Below are positions 1-11,800 of a DNA stretch of 64,000 bases, piece after piece (the first letter of the stretch is position 1; each line of letters starts with the position of its first letter). The stretch spans positions 1,487,501 through 1,551,500 of the forward strand of contig JABELC010000008.1 in the NCBI GenBank assembly GCA_028455995.1. The letters are read 5' to 3'. This DNA comes from Scleromitrula shiraiana. Lineage: Eukaryota > Ascomycota > Leotiomycetes > Helotiales > Sclerotiniaceae. The notes below the pieces were generated by a model, which searched no databases, was not told the DNA's origin, and saw only the letters and a program-made list of their open reading frames with translations. Both the position numbers and the translations under genes were made by a program.

Positions 1-25
1 AATCAACTTACATACCCTTAAATAG

Positions 26-1714
26 GATTATATCTTTCCTACCAAGATCGAGGAAACATAGCTCAAGTTCTTCGTAACTGGCGTCAACCAGATGTTGAAA
101 TGACAGTAGTTACAGATGGTTCGAGAATTCTTGGATTGGGTGATTTGGGTGTAAATGGAATGGGTATTCCAGTGGGTAAATTAGCACTATATACTGGTTG
201 TGCTGGTATTCATCCTTCGAAAACTTTACCTTTGACGCTGGATTTGGGTACTAATAATGAATCATTTTTGAATGATCCATTATATATGGGTTCGAGAATG
301 AAAAGGGCTTCGGCTGAGGAGGAAGCTCTTTTTATGGAGGAATTGATGGTTGCTTTGAAGGATACTTGGCCTGGGTATGTTACTGATATCTTGGGGGCAT
401 TATGATTTTGACTAACCCTTTTTAGTATCGTCATCCAATTTGAAGACTTCAAAAATCCATTCCCATCTCTCGCCAAATATCAAAATAAATATCCTTGCTT
501 TAATGATGATATTCAAGGAACTGGTGCTGTTATCCTAGCAGGTATCATTAATGCATTACGCCGAACAGGAATTCCCATTAAAGATCAAAGGGCTGTGTTT
601 ATGGGTGCAGGTAGTGCAGGTGTTGGTGTTGCACAACAAATTGTAGAATTCTTCAAAAAAGAAGGTTTGACTGAAGATGAAGCTCGTCGTTGCTTTTGGT
701 TTGTAGATACTAAGGTATGTTTTCTTCCTTTTTTGGATCTCCTTCAGATCCGAATCTAATACGATACATAGGGCCTCATAACCAACGACCGAGGAGACAA
801 ACTAGCAGAACACAAAATCTATTTCTCCCGTGACGACAACGAAGGAAAACAATTCAAAACCCTCCCCGAAGTTGTCGAATACGTTAAACCTACAATCCTG
901 ATGGGATTATCAACTATCAGAGGTATATTCGACGAATCAATCGTTAGAAGAATGGCCGAATTAAATGAAAATCCTATCATTTTCCCCCTCTCAAATCCTT
1001 CAAGTCAGGCGGAATGTACGTTTGAAGAGGCTATGAAGTGGACGGATTGTAGAGCGTTGTTTGCTAGTGGGAGTCCGTTTCCGGATTATGTTCATGAGGG
1101 GAAAACTTATCAGGCTGGTCAGGGAAAGTAAGTTTTTTCTCTATTTTGTGTATCTTGATATAGGGAGAGATACTTTAACTGGATGATGATTCTAATAATG
1201 ATATAGTAATATGTATGTTTTCCCTGGTATTGGCCTCGGATCTATCCTTTGCAAGACTTCTTGTATTAATCAAGATATGGTACGTATTCACTCCATTCTT
1301 CCATCCATTCATACGCAAATAATCAAATCCCCACTCACCCAACTTCCTCAAAACTAACACCCCACCTCACAGATCTACGCCTCCGCCTCCGCCCTCAGCA
1401 CCTCCCTCTCCACCACCGAACTCGAAAAAGGCCACCTCTATCCCGAACTCTCCAGGATCAGAGAAGTCAGTATCATAGTAGCGAGACGAGTGATTCGAGA
1501 AGCGCAAAGACACGGTTTTGATAGGGAGATCAAGTTGAGGGGCATGAGTGATGCGGAGTTGGATGCTTGGATTAGGGGGAGAATGTATGATGGGTTTTTG
1601 GAGGGGGTGGGGCAGGATTTAGGGGAGGGGCATGGAGATGCGGGGTTGGGCGTGGATGGGAGTGCGGAGGTGGTGAAGGGGAGGATGGTGGGGATGACGA
1701 AGTCTTTGCTTTGA
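26..1714 (+). CDS. NAD(P)-dependent malic enzyme, 3' part (5' end outside the window)
   Basis: Oxidatively decarboxylates malate to pyruvate, feeding mitochondrial or cytosolic pyruvate and NAD(P)H pools. The visible exons are 26-374, 426-714, 772-1127, 1207-1279 and 1373-1714, joined in frame by GT-AG introns; an acceptor AG at 24-25 shows that the first visible exon is internal. The protein reads through the family hallmarks: VVTDGSRILGLGDLG, the GMGIPVGKLALYTGCAGI block, LDLGTNNE, IQFEDF, FNDDIQGTGAV (metal and malate binding), the nucleotide-binding GAGSAGVGVA, and PLSNPSSQAECTFEEA followed by FPGIGLGS. The C-terminal tail after about codon 1560 is Gly-rich and looks poorly conserved. The N-terminal domain lies to the left, so targeting (mitochondrial or cytosolic) cannot be judged. 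Family assignment is very secure; NAD versus NADP preference is not. Confidence 0.95.
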
Positions 1715-3021
1715 GTGGGGGAAATGTGGTTAATTTGGTTTGATGGTTGGGGATTGGGGATTGGGGATTGGGCATTTGATGTGGCGGGTGGCGTTTCTAT
1801 TCTTGATGATTGATGATGATAGGATAGGATTGGAGGGATTGGAAAGGGGCACCTTCCTTCCTTCCTTCCTTCCTCTTCCAATAATGCAAACAAGCATAAG
1901 GTACTAGTTGATGAAACAAAAAGTCCTCGAGCGGAATAAAAATCGAGGAATTCTAGATCGGGGGTACGTGGGTGGGTGAGTGGATGTAAGTAGGAAGAGT
2001 AAAAAGCCAATCCACAGTTTGAATCACAACTTATTTTACCCATAGTTGATGATGTGGAGATTGAGTGTGGAATGATGGTTTAATCGATATCGTGTATACC
2101 TTGTCGCGTGCGAAGATTGGAGATTCGTAAGATTGATTATGTTTGGGGTTGTTGAGATGGATGTTATTGGGTGTGATAAATGAATTAATGAATGAATTAA
2201 TGAATGAATGAGTAAATGCTCCCGCTTTGGTGAATCATATATATATATATACATATATAGATTGGCAAGGTAATATGGCATGACATGGCATAGCATGACA
2301 TTCCCATATGATTCGAACCCATAACAGGTATGAAATTTTGACTCGCAAATGACAACTCGATATCCGAATGGATATACTTAAGTTACTTACTGACTCATAC
2401 TCACCATTGCGACTCCGAGTGAGTGTTCGTTTCGGGGCCATGGTTGAATTTCATGTATTTATTCACTATATTCGGTCATGAAGAATTGGAGAATTGGAGA
2501 ATTGGAATGGATATTATATTATATGATATGATATTTCTTTCACGGCATATGAAAGGAACTAGTTAGTATATATGACTGGGTATCTGTACGGCGGAGTCTA
2601 TATTCAAAAGTTGGGTTTTTGGGCTGGGAAAGGAGGGATTTGGTTTGTACTCATCTTTTTTATTATTTTTTTTTCCTGTCCATCTGCGCGAGGGCATTTC
2701 AATATACTGTAACGAGCATTGCATATCTTGAGATATCGGCATTTCGATACAAATCTCGAGAAGAACGTAGGAGTTTGACAGACAGGGGGATAGTTGGGAT
2801 CGCGATATTCGTTGTCAAGAAGGTTTGCGACTTTGACACAGCATACTATTAGTAGTAAGAAATAATTGGGATCTCAATACTCTTTGTCGATAGAGCTTAA
2901 CATTTCGACGCAATATTCCAACAACTCGAAGAAATCTGGTTGACGATCTTCCACTCGTAACGTGGAGTCCAGACCGCAAATACCAAAATATTTCAGACAG
3001 ATTATTCGGCACCAGCAATGA
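1715..3021. other. Intergenic: malic enzyme 3' UTR and promoter of the next gene
   Basis: No gene is seen here. The stretch holds short simple repeats (GGGGATT and TTCC runs near 1740-1875, ATGAATTA near 2180, a TA run near 2238) and AT-rich sequence. The part next to 3022 would be the promoter of the Ser-rich gene. Confidence 0.6.
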
Positions 3022-4539
3022 ATGATGGACAGTTATAATTCAGAATCGTCTGCTCCTTCGCAATACTCGTCGAGGTCATCCTCGCGCTCATCATCGCCCT
3101 ATCTTCCAGCCGCATGGGGATCACCAGATGGACCGCAACCCGTTCCATCCCCCCCAGGCTCGCCCGCTCTTTCCATCTCATCGTCGCCCTTTCTCCCACT
3201 CGCAATGCGGCCGACGACTGGACGAGAAGTTTTCAGAAACCCAGATCCGTTATTTTTAGGGCGGCCCGCCTTCTCGCACTTACCTTTATTTGCCCATTCA
3301 ACGTGGAACTCGCGATCCGGCTCGGGTTCAGATCCACATTCAAGCTCAGAGCTAGAAAACTCAGAAGCAGGTTTAGGCTATGGTCGAAACGCAAACTCTC
3401 AAGGAGACCGGCAAGCAGGTTCACCTTCTCCAGACTCGGGATCTAACGCAAGTGATGATTGGGAGGGAAGCACAAATTGGGGAATGGACTCGCTTTACGC
3501 AGAGAGAGGTTCCGGTTTGGGAGATTCTTCGTTTTGGCTTCAACGAAGCACTACCTCCGTCAACGACGCACGATCTTTGATACATCACTCAAAGCATCGA
3601 TTACCAGCAGACGAAGACCCGCAAACGAGCCTCGAGAAACGCCCTAAACTCATTGAACCATCTCGACGTATTGACACGACTCTACAAACAAAAGGAGGGC
3701 GACACTTCCGAAACTCGAGACTTTACAAACCTCGCCTCTTCCTACAATTCACCAAAAACTCGTTCCGAAGAATCGAATATCAATACGAAAGATTAAAACA
3801 GTGGCGCAGAACGCGACACCGAAGAGACATGATGAAAAGCGAAAAATTCCACCACCGTTTCGAATTTCCCTTGAAAAAGCCCTCTCCGTTTATCGACTGG
3901 CGGAAAATCAACACCGCTTCCGCCAACCGAGCGTTCCAAGCATCTCCAAGGACTCTATCGAAAAGTAAGGGATCGATCAGCTGCGGCCCATTAACGGGGT
4001 CGATCGTCGTGTCAACCGATGAGAAACGCGCGCCGGTTGCGAGGGGCTTTCTGTGGCGTAGAGCGCCGTATAGGTTGAAGCTGGCTTTGAAATGCAAGAT
4101 GCCCTGGTGGTTTGGTAAGTGTTGATTTCATACTCCTGCGCTTCTCTTATTCTTTGCAAATGCTTCGTTTATTATTATTATTATTATTATTATGATTATT
4201 ATTATTATTTTTTTTTCATGAAATACAAACACGCACTAATGACACTAATGATTGTTCACCACAACAGTGCACATCGTAACGCGCCTAAATGCTCGAATCC
4301 GATGGCGCCTCCTGTGCAAATTCATCCTCGTTGTTGCGATGGCGTGTTATGTGTACCGGGATATGGATCGATATATATCGACCGCCAAAACGATGGTCAG
4401 CGTTTGGAGGGAGGAACCGCAAGATGTGCAGTGGAAGGTTAGGTATGTGGATGGGGAGATGGTGTTTTCTGATGATGTGTTGGCGGAGAGACAGGCGAAG
4501 CAGTGGGAGAGGTGGGGGAAATATGCCGCGAGGGGGTAA
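3022..4539 (+). CDS. Hypothetical Ser-rich protein with one C-terminal membrane segment
   Basis: I do not recognise this protein. Two exons, 3022-4114 and 4268-4539, are joined by a 153-bp GTAAGT...AACAG intron that contains a (ATT)n run; the frame is kept (TTT G|TG CAC) and gives 454 residues. Residues about 5-60 are a Ser/Pro-rich low-complexity region, and about 100-160 are again Ser/Gly/Asp-rich. About 210-330 are strongly basic, with many Arg and Lys. A hydrophobic stretch (LLCKFILVVAMACYVY) near residue 385 could span a membrane once. The last 60 residues are charged and contain several Trp. A second ATG follows immediately at 3025, so the start is uncertain by one codon. Splicing in frame and the hydrophobic segment falling in exon 2 support a real gene. 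No function is proposed. Confidence 0.7.
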
Positions 4540-5010
4540 GGTTTGGTTGTGATTGTGGTTGTGATTGTGGTTGTGATGTGGTGTTGGTTTAGTTTGTTTC
4601 GTGATGCCAGGTTGAGATTTATGGGGTGCTTTGTCAGCGCTTATGTCATTACTGGGATAAGAATACTACTTGGGTTCATGAATACACAATAGGGGAGGGG
4701 GAGTATGAAGAAAGACATCAGTATTGATATATGAATTATCGCAATGAGCTTATTATAGTTACGAATATTTTTAATGCATACACCATCATTTATCTGGACA
4801 CAGCTTACCATTGCGAGTGCTACTGGATACTTAAGAATGACTGTGAATGACAAATGAATAAGATTCTCGCTTAACTTCCATAGCGAAGTGTATAGCAAAT
4901 GTACAAACGCCATCGGGGAAAAATTTCCCTACGACGGAAACCAAGGACCGGAAAGATTCTGAGCCAACATCGAAAGGAAAACCTCAACACGTAGCCCATT
5001 TGAGAACCAT
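4540..5010. other. Intergenic between a plus-strand gene and the GMC relic
   Basis: This is the 3' UTR of the Ser-rich gene, with a TTGTGATTGTGG repeat at about 4545-4575, followed by AT-rich sequence. No supported gene is seen. Confidence 0.5.
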
Positions 5011-6916
5011 TCATTCAATGTGTGTTACATACAGTAAGCAACCTTCTCGCCACCATTGCAAAGCCGATAAAACTATCTCCGCTGCATATTCCGCAACAGC
5101 GTAAACAATCAATAGCTTGAGGATTACGCGTAGACCTCGGCGAAATGCGCATAATACGTGCATCGCATACACGAGGATTAGCACAGCCGAATACTCGGAG
5201 CTGTGGATCGATCGCACCGTCATGTTCCTGAGTCATCATAGCGCATGAGCTTCGCTAATGATGTGCGCCTGCAGGCCTATCTAAAACATAGTTCTTCGCA
5301 ACCGCGATATCAGCAGATTCTTCAGCTTTTGAGATCCCAGGGCTGCGTGTCCCATCCAGGTTTAAATACCGCGAGAGAGGCTCCGTCATGGCAATATTCT
5401 CGGCCAGCTGAACATGCCGGGCAAGTATCTCAACATCGAAGACATGTGAAAAGAAATTTCGATCGATAGAGATGTGTGATGAAGAAAGTGGCGCTGGGAA
5501 TGATTTGATGTGGACTGAGCCACGACGAGATAAGGGATGTCCGAGATGGATGCCCATTGTGAAGTATTTCTCTGTTCCGGGCTCGAGAGGATCAAAGGAT
5601 CCTGTACCGGAGAGGCGCATAAAATCAGGCGCGGTCATGTAACATCCAGAAACTTCTTTTGGAGAGGTAATGACGGCTTTTACGAATGCTTCGTGTGTTT
5701 TGATCAGATATTCCGATGTATCTGAATGCTGCGGCAGCGTGTCATCCAGAGCCTGCCTCAACTGGGCATCCATTTCAACCGGTAGTTGAGCAATAATATT
5801 TAAATTGCTCTTAGATCCCGGTCCGACGTCTTTTGCATATTCCGCTTGTGCGTTTGAGATAGCCTCTTTATCTTTGCGTAATATCTGGGCAATCGTGTCA
5901 AATCCTTCCTCATCGCGTGCTTCGAAGGTAACCATGACAAGAGGATGAATTTGCAAGTGCTGGCCGACGTTGGGATTATTAACTATGACGTTTATTTCAA
6001 GAGGTTCAAGGATCTTTGGACTACCGACGCCTGATAGCTCAAGTAACCGTGGAGAATTAATCGCTCCCCCACTAAAAATGATTTTTTTATTCGCCAAGAC
6101 AGTCTTCGCAGACCCAATTTCACTATTGCGAATCGTAACACCAACTGCAGTGGGAATACCAGCTTCAGAATTCTCGAAGAGAATGCCTTCAGATGTAACT
6201 TTTGTCCAAATAGTGAGATTAACTCTCGACCGAACTGTATCGTTCAAGTACGCTTTAGCCAAATAGCTCCTCTTCTTATCCAGACCAATTCTTTCTCCAC
6301 CCATCCATCAAGCTTCCCTGGATTTTACCAGAAGTCATTCCATCCTGAGCAACCGGAAATCCAAGTGTAGCAAGTGTCTCCCTCCATATACGCGGCCCCT
6401 CCGTATCCTCTTCTGGGATAGTAATCTGGAGAGGGCTTTTAGCGGGATCCTTGACGGATATAAATGTAGCTAGAGTAAACCGTTCCACGGACTTAGAGAA
6501 AGCTTCATTTTCACAGCCAGGATTACCGAGGTGGGCCCAGGCTTCGATGTTGAATTTGGAGTTGGGAATAAACGCAAAACCGTTGATAGCGCCTGATCCT
6601 CCAAGTAAACGACCACCAGGCGCTACGTTAGTGCGATTTCCGATATTGACCTTTGAATATATAAGCAGTGTAATCGTAGATTTGCTTGAAATTCGGAATC
6701 TCTGGCTTGAGGAACAGTCGAAAAGTTCCAGTTGGCTTCTGTAGCCATGAGAAGCGAGCCTAGTGATAGGACATTGGTTCGAGGGTCATTCGTCAGGTCT
6801 TCTCCGCATTGTAGGAGAAGAACGCTGAAACGCTCATTCTCTGAGAGTCTGTTTTCAAGCACGCAGTCCGCTGTTCCGCATCCCATGATGATGATGTCGA
6901 AATTTGGAGAGGCCAT
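5011..6916 (-). pseudogene. GMC (glucose-methanol-choline) oxidoreductase pseudogene
   Basis: This is the remnant of a full-length FAD-dependent alcohol/choline-type oxidoreductase. Recognisable blocks run in order on the minus strand. They are a degenerate FAD-binding N-terminus (the Rossmann GxGxxG reads GCGTAD, and the acidic residue of LLLEAG is Gln), NWNFSTVPQ, GGRLLGGSGAINGF, LNDTVRSRVNLTIWTKV, IIFSGGAINSPRLLELSGVG, VGQHLQIHP, PLSRRGSVHI and DVEILARHVQ. The C-terminal GAHH...CAMM, DPQLRVFGC and VYAVAEYAAE blocks complete it. Four lesions break it: a frame change near 6611-6650, a frame change near 6296-6312, an in-frame TAG at 5255-5257 replacing the residue after the catalytic His-His, and a one-base shift near 5104-5114. 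A 28-bp GT...AG at the first lesion does not restore the frame. The presumed original start is the ATG at 6916. Confidence 0.9.
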
Positions 6917-7651
6917 GATGAATTTGAGGGTGGGACACAATTCTTGATACTTGGGCTTTGATTATTTTAATACTCGTAGAGAGCTGTGTAATAAGTGGGG
7001 TGCTCTGAGAGCTTGTTTTACATATCAAGCGTAAAAGATACATAGGTGCAAACGGCATTTATAAAATAAGAAGGTCTATCCACCTGCGCCTCAATGTGCA
7101 ATATTTCGGTTGTTGAAATCGTTTGCTACGCTATACATATGCTTAGCCACTAGCTTAATTCAACACAGACTTTCTGATCCAGATAATTTGGTTGTGGTTG
7201 TTAGTTGCACTGCATAAATCTGGATACTATAACTGTTGGAAATACCGTTCAATTAGCTATATAAAGTAGTAAATAATTTGTGGATTACTTTTTAGTATAC
7301 AATATATAACAATAAGCTTTAAATAAGCAATTATTTTAGTTCGACGGCTTTTCCAAAATGTTGATATAGAGGCTAGGGGAGGCTAGCTTGAATAAACTTG
7401 AGTTTGTTGTGAATTTGTGATTGCTCTTAGATTCATCAATTAATTTAATCTTCAGTATAAGGATTCATTTACTTTGTTCGGTTGTGCTGCTGGTAGAGGA
7501 TTGTCAAGAACCAACATTGTTATGAGTTATGAATTTTGACTTAACGCGTATAGTATGGAAATAACTGAAGCTTTTATCGTGAAATTATCTTGATGCAGTA
7601 TAGATTGAACCTAATAAAGGTGAGCTAAAGGTCTAGAACCTCCCCTTATGA
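6917..7651. other. AT-rich intergenic region
   Basis: No gene is seen. It would hold the ancestral promoter of the GMC relic and the 3' flank of family member A. Confidence 0.5.
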
Positions 7652-8900
7652 TTATGGAGGTCTAGCATATTGCTCAGCGACGAATCGTTCCTCATTCTTT
7701 TCCAGCCATTTAGCTACACTATATATATCTTTATTCCTTCTCAACTACGACAGAAAGATTGGTTAGCAGACTCATACCATTGCTTATGATATGTAGTATC
7801 TCCTCTAATCCCCTAAGAGTGGATGTTCATACGTCATGAACAAGAAATTTCATATCCTAGCAATTATAATATCGAAAGAAAAAACCATTCACATACCCAA
7901 TTCATGTATGGTAGTGCACACCATGTATTGTGCGACTCTATTGCTCGGTCTACTATGTTTTCTACTGTCATGGCCGTTGATATCCGTGTAATCTCATCAT
8001 TCTCTGTCTCAAAATCTGGTTAGTTATGTTGCGTTTAGAAAGTTTTTTGAGAATGATAATAACATAAGATAAAAAAGTTAACTCACGCTCACGAGTTAAA
8101 TCAATTTGAAATCCACGAGGTGCGGTAGGAATTATCACTCTCGGCAGCCCGTCGCCAGTGCCATTATAAGCTGGTGGCAGAGTAGCGGCTGGACATGTTG
8201 ATGTACTGCTACTGGATGACGATGTAACCGTACTGGATGGTACTTCTGTCATGGATGTATGGATGCTCGAAATGAAATCATAAGTAGACAGATAGATATC
8301 GGAAATGGAGTTGGAAGGGTAGTCAGTGTTGCTGGCAAGGTAATTACTGATACTGCTGGGCATCGCGGTGTATCCCGAGTATACAGTCGTGGGAATGCCA
8401 CCAAATGAAGTCGGATATGCCGCAGATGAAACTCCAATATTAACTAAGGTAGATTGGTAGCTTTCGGGATCGTAGGCGCTGTATGAGTATGTAGCTGTAG
8501 GAATGTATGAATTTGGAACAGAGTGTTGCAACAAATTGGTATCTGAGATAGTTGGCACAGATACCTGACTCAGAGTGCCAGTACTAGTGAAGAGACCTGA
8601 GTATTTGCTTGAAGTATGAAGATATTCACTAAAACCAGTGGTAGGAGGCATTCTCGTATAAGAATCCTCAGTAGATCCACTTGAGAACGATATTTCATAA
8701 TTGGATGAGTATGTAGTAGAAGATTCATCGAATGAGATGGTGATGATTTGAAAAGTAGTCAATGTTGAAATTGTGTGAAAATCTGAGCTAGACATTGCTA
8801 GGGAAGCCCTGGAGTCGATCTCTGAGAAAGTACTTGAGATACCTTGAGAATCGGAAAGCCATGCGAATGTCGCAATGGCGACAAGAATCATAAAACACAT
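7652..8900 (-). CDS. Family member A: predicted secreted Ser/Thr-rich protein
   Basis: Unrecognised. This is the most intact long copy of the local A-E family. Proposed exons are 8900-8087, 8015-7897 and 7744-7652, giving 341 residues. Residues 1-20 form a clear signal peptide (hydrophobic ILVAIATFAWL). Residues about 25-240 are extremely rich in Ser, Thr and Tyr, a likely O-glycosylated stalk. A Cys hinge (TSTCPAATLPPAYNGTGDG) precedes a phase-1 intron with donor GTGAGT and an ACTAACCAG acceptor. Exon 2 is charged and ends in MNW at a phase-0 GTATGT donor; exon 3 contains AKWLEKNEERF. The second intron (7745-7896) is long for this window and could hide a micro-exon. The protein is probably extracellular or wall-associated. 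I infer the gene model from splice signals and from agreement with B, D and E. Confidence 0.65.
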
Positions 8901-9695
8901 CTCGAAAATAATGTATCGTAGCTTGCCAAAGAAATTTATTGGAAAGAATTGTGACTGGGAAATTCGATAATCTTATCTATGTGCATATTGTGGTTGGTGT
9001 TAGGCATTTGATAATTTGCCAAGCGGAGACTACAAGTAGGTTGGTCTCTCCGTCAACTTTATATTGCCGCTTATTTAATACACACGATAATCATCTAATC
9101 AAGAACTTGAAATATCACGAATCGAGTAAACAATGGCTTTCAGTCGGAGATGTTGGGGAAGTAGCTTCTAACCATTTCAAGAATTGTGGGAACTTTAGGA
9201 ATGAACGGAATGTAATGTGGCTGAAGTTAAAAAGATTTCCTCACTCGCGCCAAAATAGTGCAAACCCTTTACTTCGCTTACCAACATCTAGGATTATAGG
9301 CAAAATATGATCAATTCGTAGCATTCCATCCTTTTGCAAATTTATCTATCCTTAATACCAAATGTCCGCTTATTATTATTCCTCTATTCATTTATGCTTA
9401 ATTTTATCCAATACTCTTCCCACAAATGATGCATCAAAGTCAGTCTGAAATCACTATAATTAGGGGTCCAACGACCACCCTGCTATGATTATACGCTGAT
9501 TGATTATAGGCTGGATAAACTTATCTTGCATTTTAACATACGTACATTCATTTCATAATAAAATGATAACCGTGATTGAAAATAGAGGATCGGAAGCCTC
9601 AAAAAAGACTTTGACATTCAAACGAATCAAGTGAATCTGCAAGGGACTAGAATATCGAATCATGAAAACTCAGCAGAAGCTAGAGCTAACCAGTG
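8901..9695. other. Intergenic between family members A and B
   Basis: This presumably holds the promoter of A and the 3' UTR of B. A 123-codon plus-strand reading frame at 8939-9310 shows no recognisable domain or splice context, and I do not call it a gene. Confidence 0.5.
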
Positions 9696-10562
9696 TTATG
9701 TCAAATAACACGTTGAATAAGATCCAGGCCAAATCTTCTTTATTTCGAACTCCGTGCGATGCTGATACAACCAACCGTAGAGTCCATTGTCTATCCTAGA
9801 TTTATATTCATTCTTCCATATATCCAACAACTACTACTTGTCAGCCTTTCGTGTTAAGTATCATGTCAAATATGTTTCCCAAGCTTGATATATTTATTAT
9901 TAAAAATTATGTACGTACCCGTTGAACATCCAACCGTTGACATTCGATTGATTCATTAGGGATACGGTTTTTGATATCTTCAATGACATCTAAGATAGGT
10001 CTTTTGGCTATATTTTATGTGAGAAGAAGTAGTAAATAATAGACAAATAAAACCTACTTCCAAATGAATTGTATTCCACAACTTGTGGGCATGGAGATGG
10101 GCTGTATGTTATAGAACTGCATGTCGATGTGCTGGTGGTAGACGTGTACCCGGCGGAGAGATAAGTATCAGATGGCCATGCGATGGTTGGAGCTCCAGAT
10201 GTCCATTCACTCGAGGAATAGTATGTACCAGTCGATGAAAACGTGCTGCTAGCAACCGAAAAAGTTGTGAAAGTAGACGGATAACTGCTGGCCGAGAATA
10301 GTACTTCAGATGAATACGCACTGGACAACGAAGTAGATATATAAGGACTACTGGTGGGAGAAGATATGCTCGTTTCAAGTATGCTCGTTTCAAACGATGA
10401 AGTACCGCTATAGGATGTAGGAACAGAGATTGGGGTTGCAAAGGTAGTTCCTGATGTTGAAGTTGACGTGAAAGTTTTGATACCGAGAGTATTTGTAGTA
10501 CTAGTTGTGCAGAGAGACAAAGGAACGGAAGCCGTGACGACGATCGAAATGGAGAGACGCAT
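9696..10562 (-). CDS. Family member B: predicted secreted Ser/Thr-rich protein
   Basis: Unrecognised family member. Exons 10562-10058, 10007-9919 and 9830-9696 give 242 residues. Residues 1-18 are a signal peptide (RLSISIVVTASVPLSL). About 19-150 are a Ser/Thr/Tyr-rich region. The hinge TSTCSSITYSPSPCP carries two Cys nine residues apart. Intron 1 is a 50-bp phase-1 intron (GTAGGT...ATATAG). Exon 2 is a short charged segment (LDVIEDIKNRIP), followed by a phase-0 GTACGT donor. Exon 3 begins with Leu, contains the Trp-bearing NGLYGWLYQHRTEF segment, and has a longer tail than A, D or E. All frames stay open. The intron phases and positions match the neighbouring copies, which is the main support for the model. 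Confidence 0.65.
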
Positions 10563-10869
10563 ATTGAAGATTGTGGAAGGTATTGAATATGGAGAAGCAC
10601 TTGTAAAGAGTAATGACCGACTGAATATTGAAACTTCTTATATCTCTATGTAACCTCAGCTGGTGGCTTAATACTGAACAATTGTTCGGTAATGCCAAGA
10701 TACAAAAAGAAATGTCCCTTACTCCAAAGCCACGCTACTCCGTAATCTTCAAGCCATTAGGGAAATTCCATCCACGATCAAACGTGGTTTTCTAGCCACT
10801 TCCCAATATTTCCAATCATATGTCCTACCGTATTCAATGTTTTCAACTGCCTAAATTCAGCTACGATAT

Positions 10870-11483
10870 CTAATCATAGTAGTCCCAGAAGATACTTATA
10901 AGCGCATTATCTTCTGCACGAGGTGGCTTCCCAGCTTTCGTTTTCTTTGTGATCCTCTTCTTTACTTCTTCGACTGTATCATTCAATCGGTATACGCCAG
11001 GAGGAGGACTGAGAATCATGTTTATATCTATCCAGTAATTCACTGTGATGGATTTAGTTAGAAATATGAATAGTAAGATGATAAGCAATCGTAGCCCTTA
11101 CTGGAAATTGTCAGTTGCGGGTCATCTGCGGTACATGTAGCGGTTTCAAATCCAGATGGAAGCGTATTGGATGGCAATTCGTCACACAAGTCATCAGAAT
11201 CAATATCGGGGCTTGAAATAGACGTAGTTTGGGACCCTGATGATGTGGCAATATAAATACTGAAATCTGGAGAATGGGAAGTGACAGTAGAAGTTGTCTC
11301 AATAGAAATAGAAATCTCTAGAGCCACAATTGGCGATGGAAATTACGAAGGTGTTAATACTGACGAGATTCCTGGGGCAGTCACCAGTGATGTGGAGGTG
11401 GAAAATGTGGTATCCGAGCCATTGCAAAAAGCAATACGGAGAATAGCCACAAGGCTACAAAGCCTAAAAGATAGCTTGGACAT
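10870..11483 (-). pseudogene. Family member C: Ser/Thr-rich secreted-protein gene with premature stop
   Basis: A diverged copy. The ATG at 11483 opens a signal peptide (SFRLCSLVAILRIAFC) and a Ser/Thr-rich stretch, interrupted by an in-frame TAA at 11343-11345 after about 46 codons. Beyond the stop the same frame continues through a Ser/Thr-rich region with two Cys to a phase-1 donor (GTAAGG). The intron is 11043-11101, with CTAAC and an ACAG acceptor. The second exon, 11042-10870, encodes a basic segment (VEEVKKRITKKTKAGK) that ends in FWDYYD. It lacks the third exon found in A, B, D and E. The stop removes everything after the signal peptide and a short stub, so this copy is probably dead. 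A sequencing error or an internal start downstream cannot be excluded. Confidence 0.6.
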
Positions 11484-11800
11484 ATTGAATCTGTACAAGA
11501 GGTATGTTTCCAGAATAAGAAGCAGTATTAAACATATTCAAAATGCAAACTGAGAGACTCGGAGATGGCATATATGTCCCAAATAAATGGCTAGTAAAAT
11601 TCCAGACCGTGGTTGGAAAAATTCCACAAATTCCTATCGTACGAAACTCATCACGTAATAGGATGGAGAAAAATTAAGAAGAATACTTAATAGAATTGAA
11701 TCTTTCCGTTACATCTCCATATTTCCGTTCATTTCAACCCACCTCGCCCAACCTCCCCAAAGCAAAAGAGGCCCTTTTTCCCTTTCAGTGATCATAGATC

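Noticed and set aside
1438..2043. Long minus-strand frame opposite the malic enzyme 3' end
   Set aside because: Antisense shadow of the Gly-rich coding tail plus UTR; Pro/Ser-rich composition is explained by the other strand.
2280..2345. GGGTTCGAAT-like T-loop on the minus strand suggesting a tRNA
   Set aside because: The flanks do not form a T stem or acceptor stem, and no D or anticodon arm is found.
6623..6650. 28-bp GT...AG segment in the GMC relic with a CTAAC before the acceptor
   Set aside because: Too short for an intron, and its removal leaves the wrong frame, so it cannot rescue the gene.
8939..9310. 123-codon plus-strand frame between A and B
   Set aside because: No domain, no splice or codon support, and it overlaps the promoter of member A.
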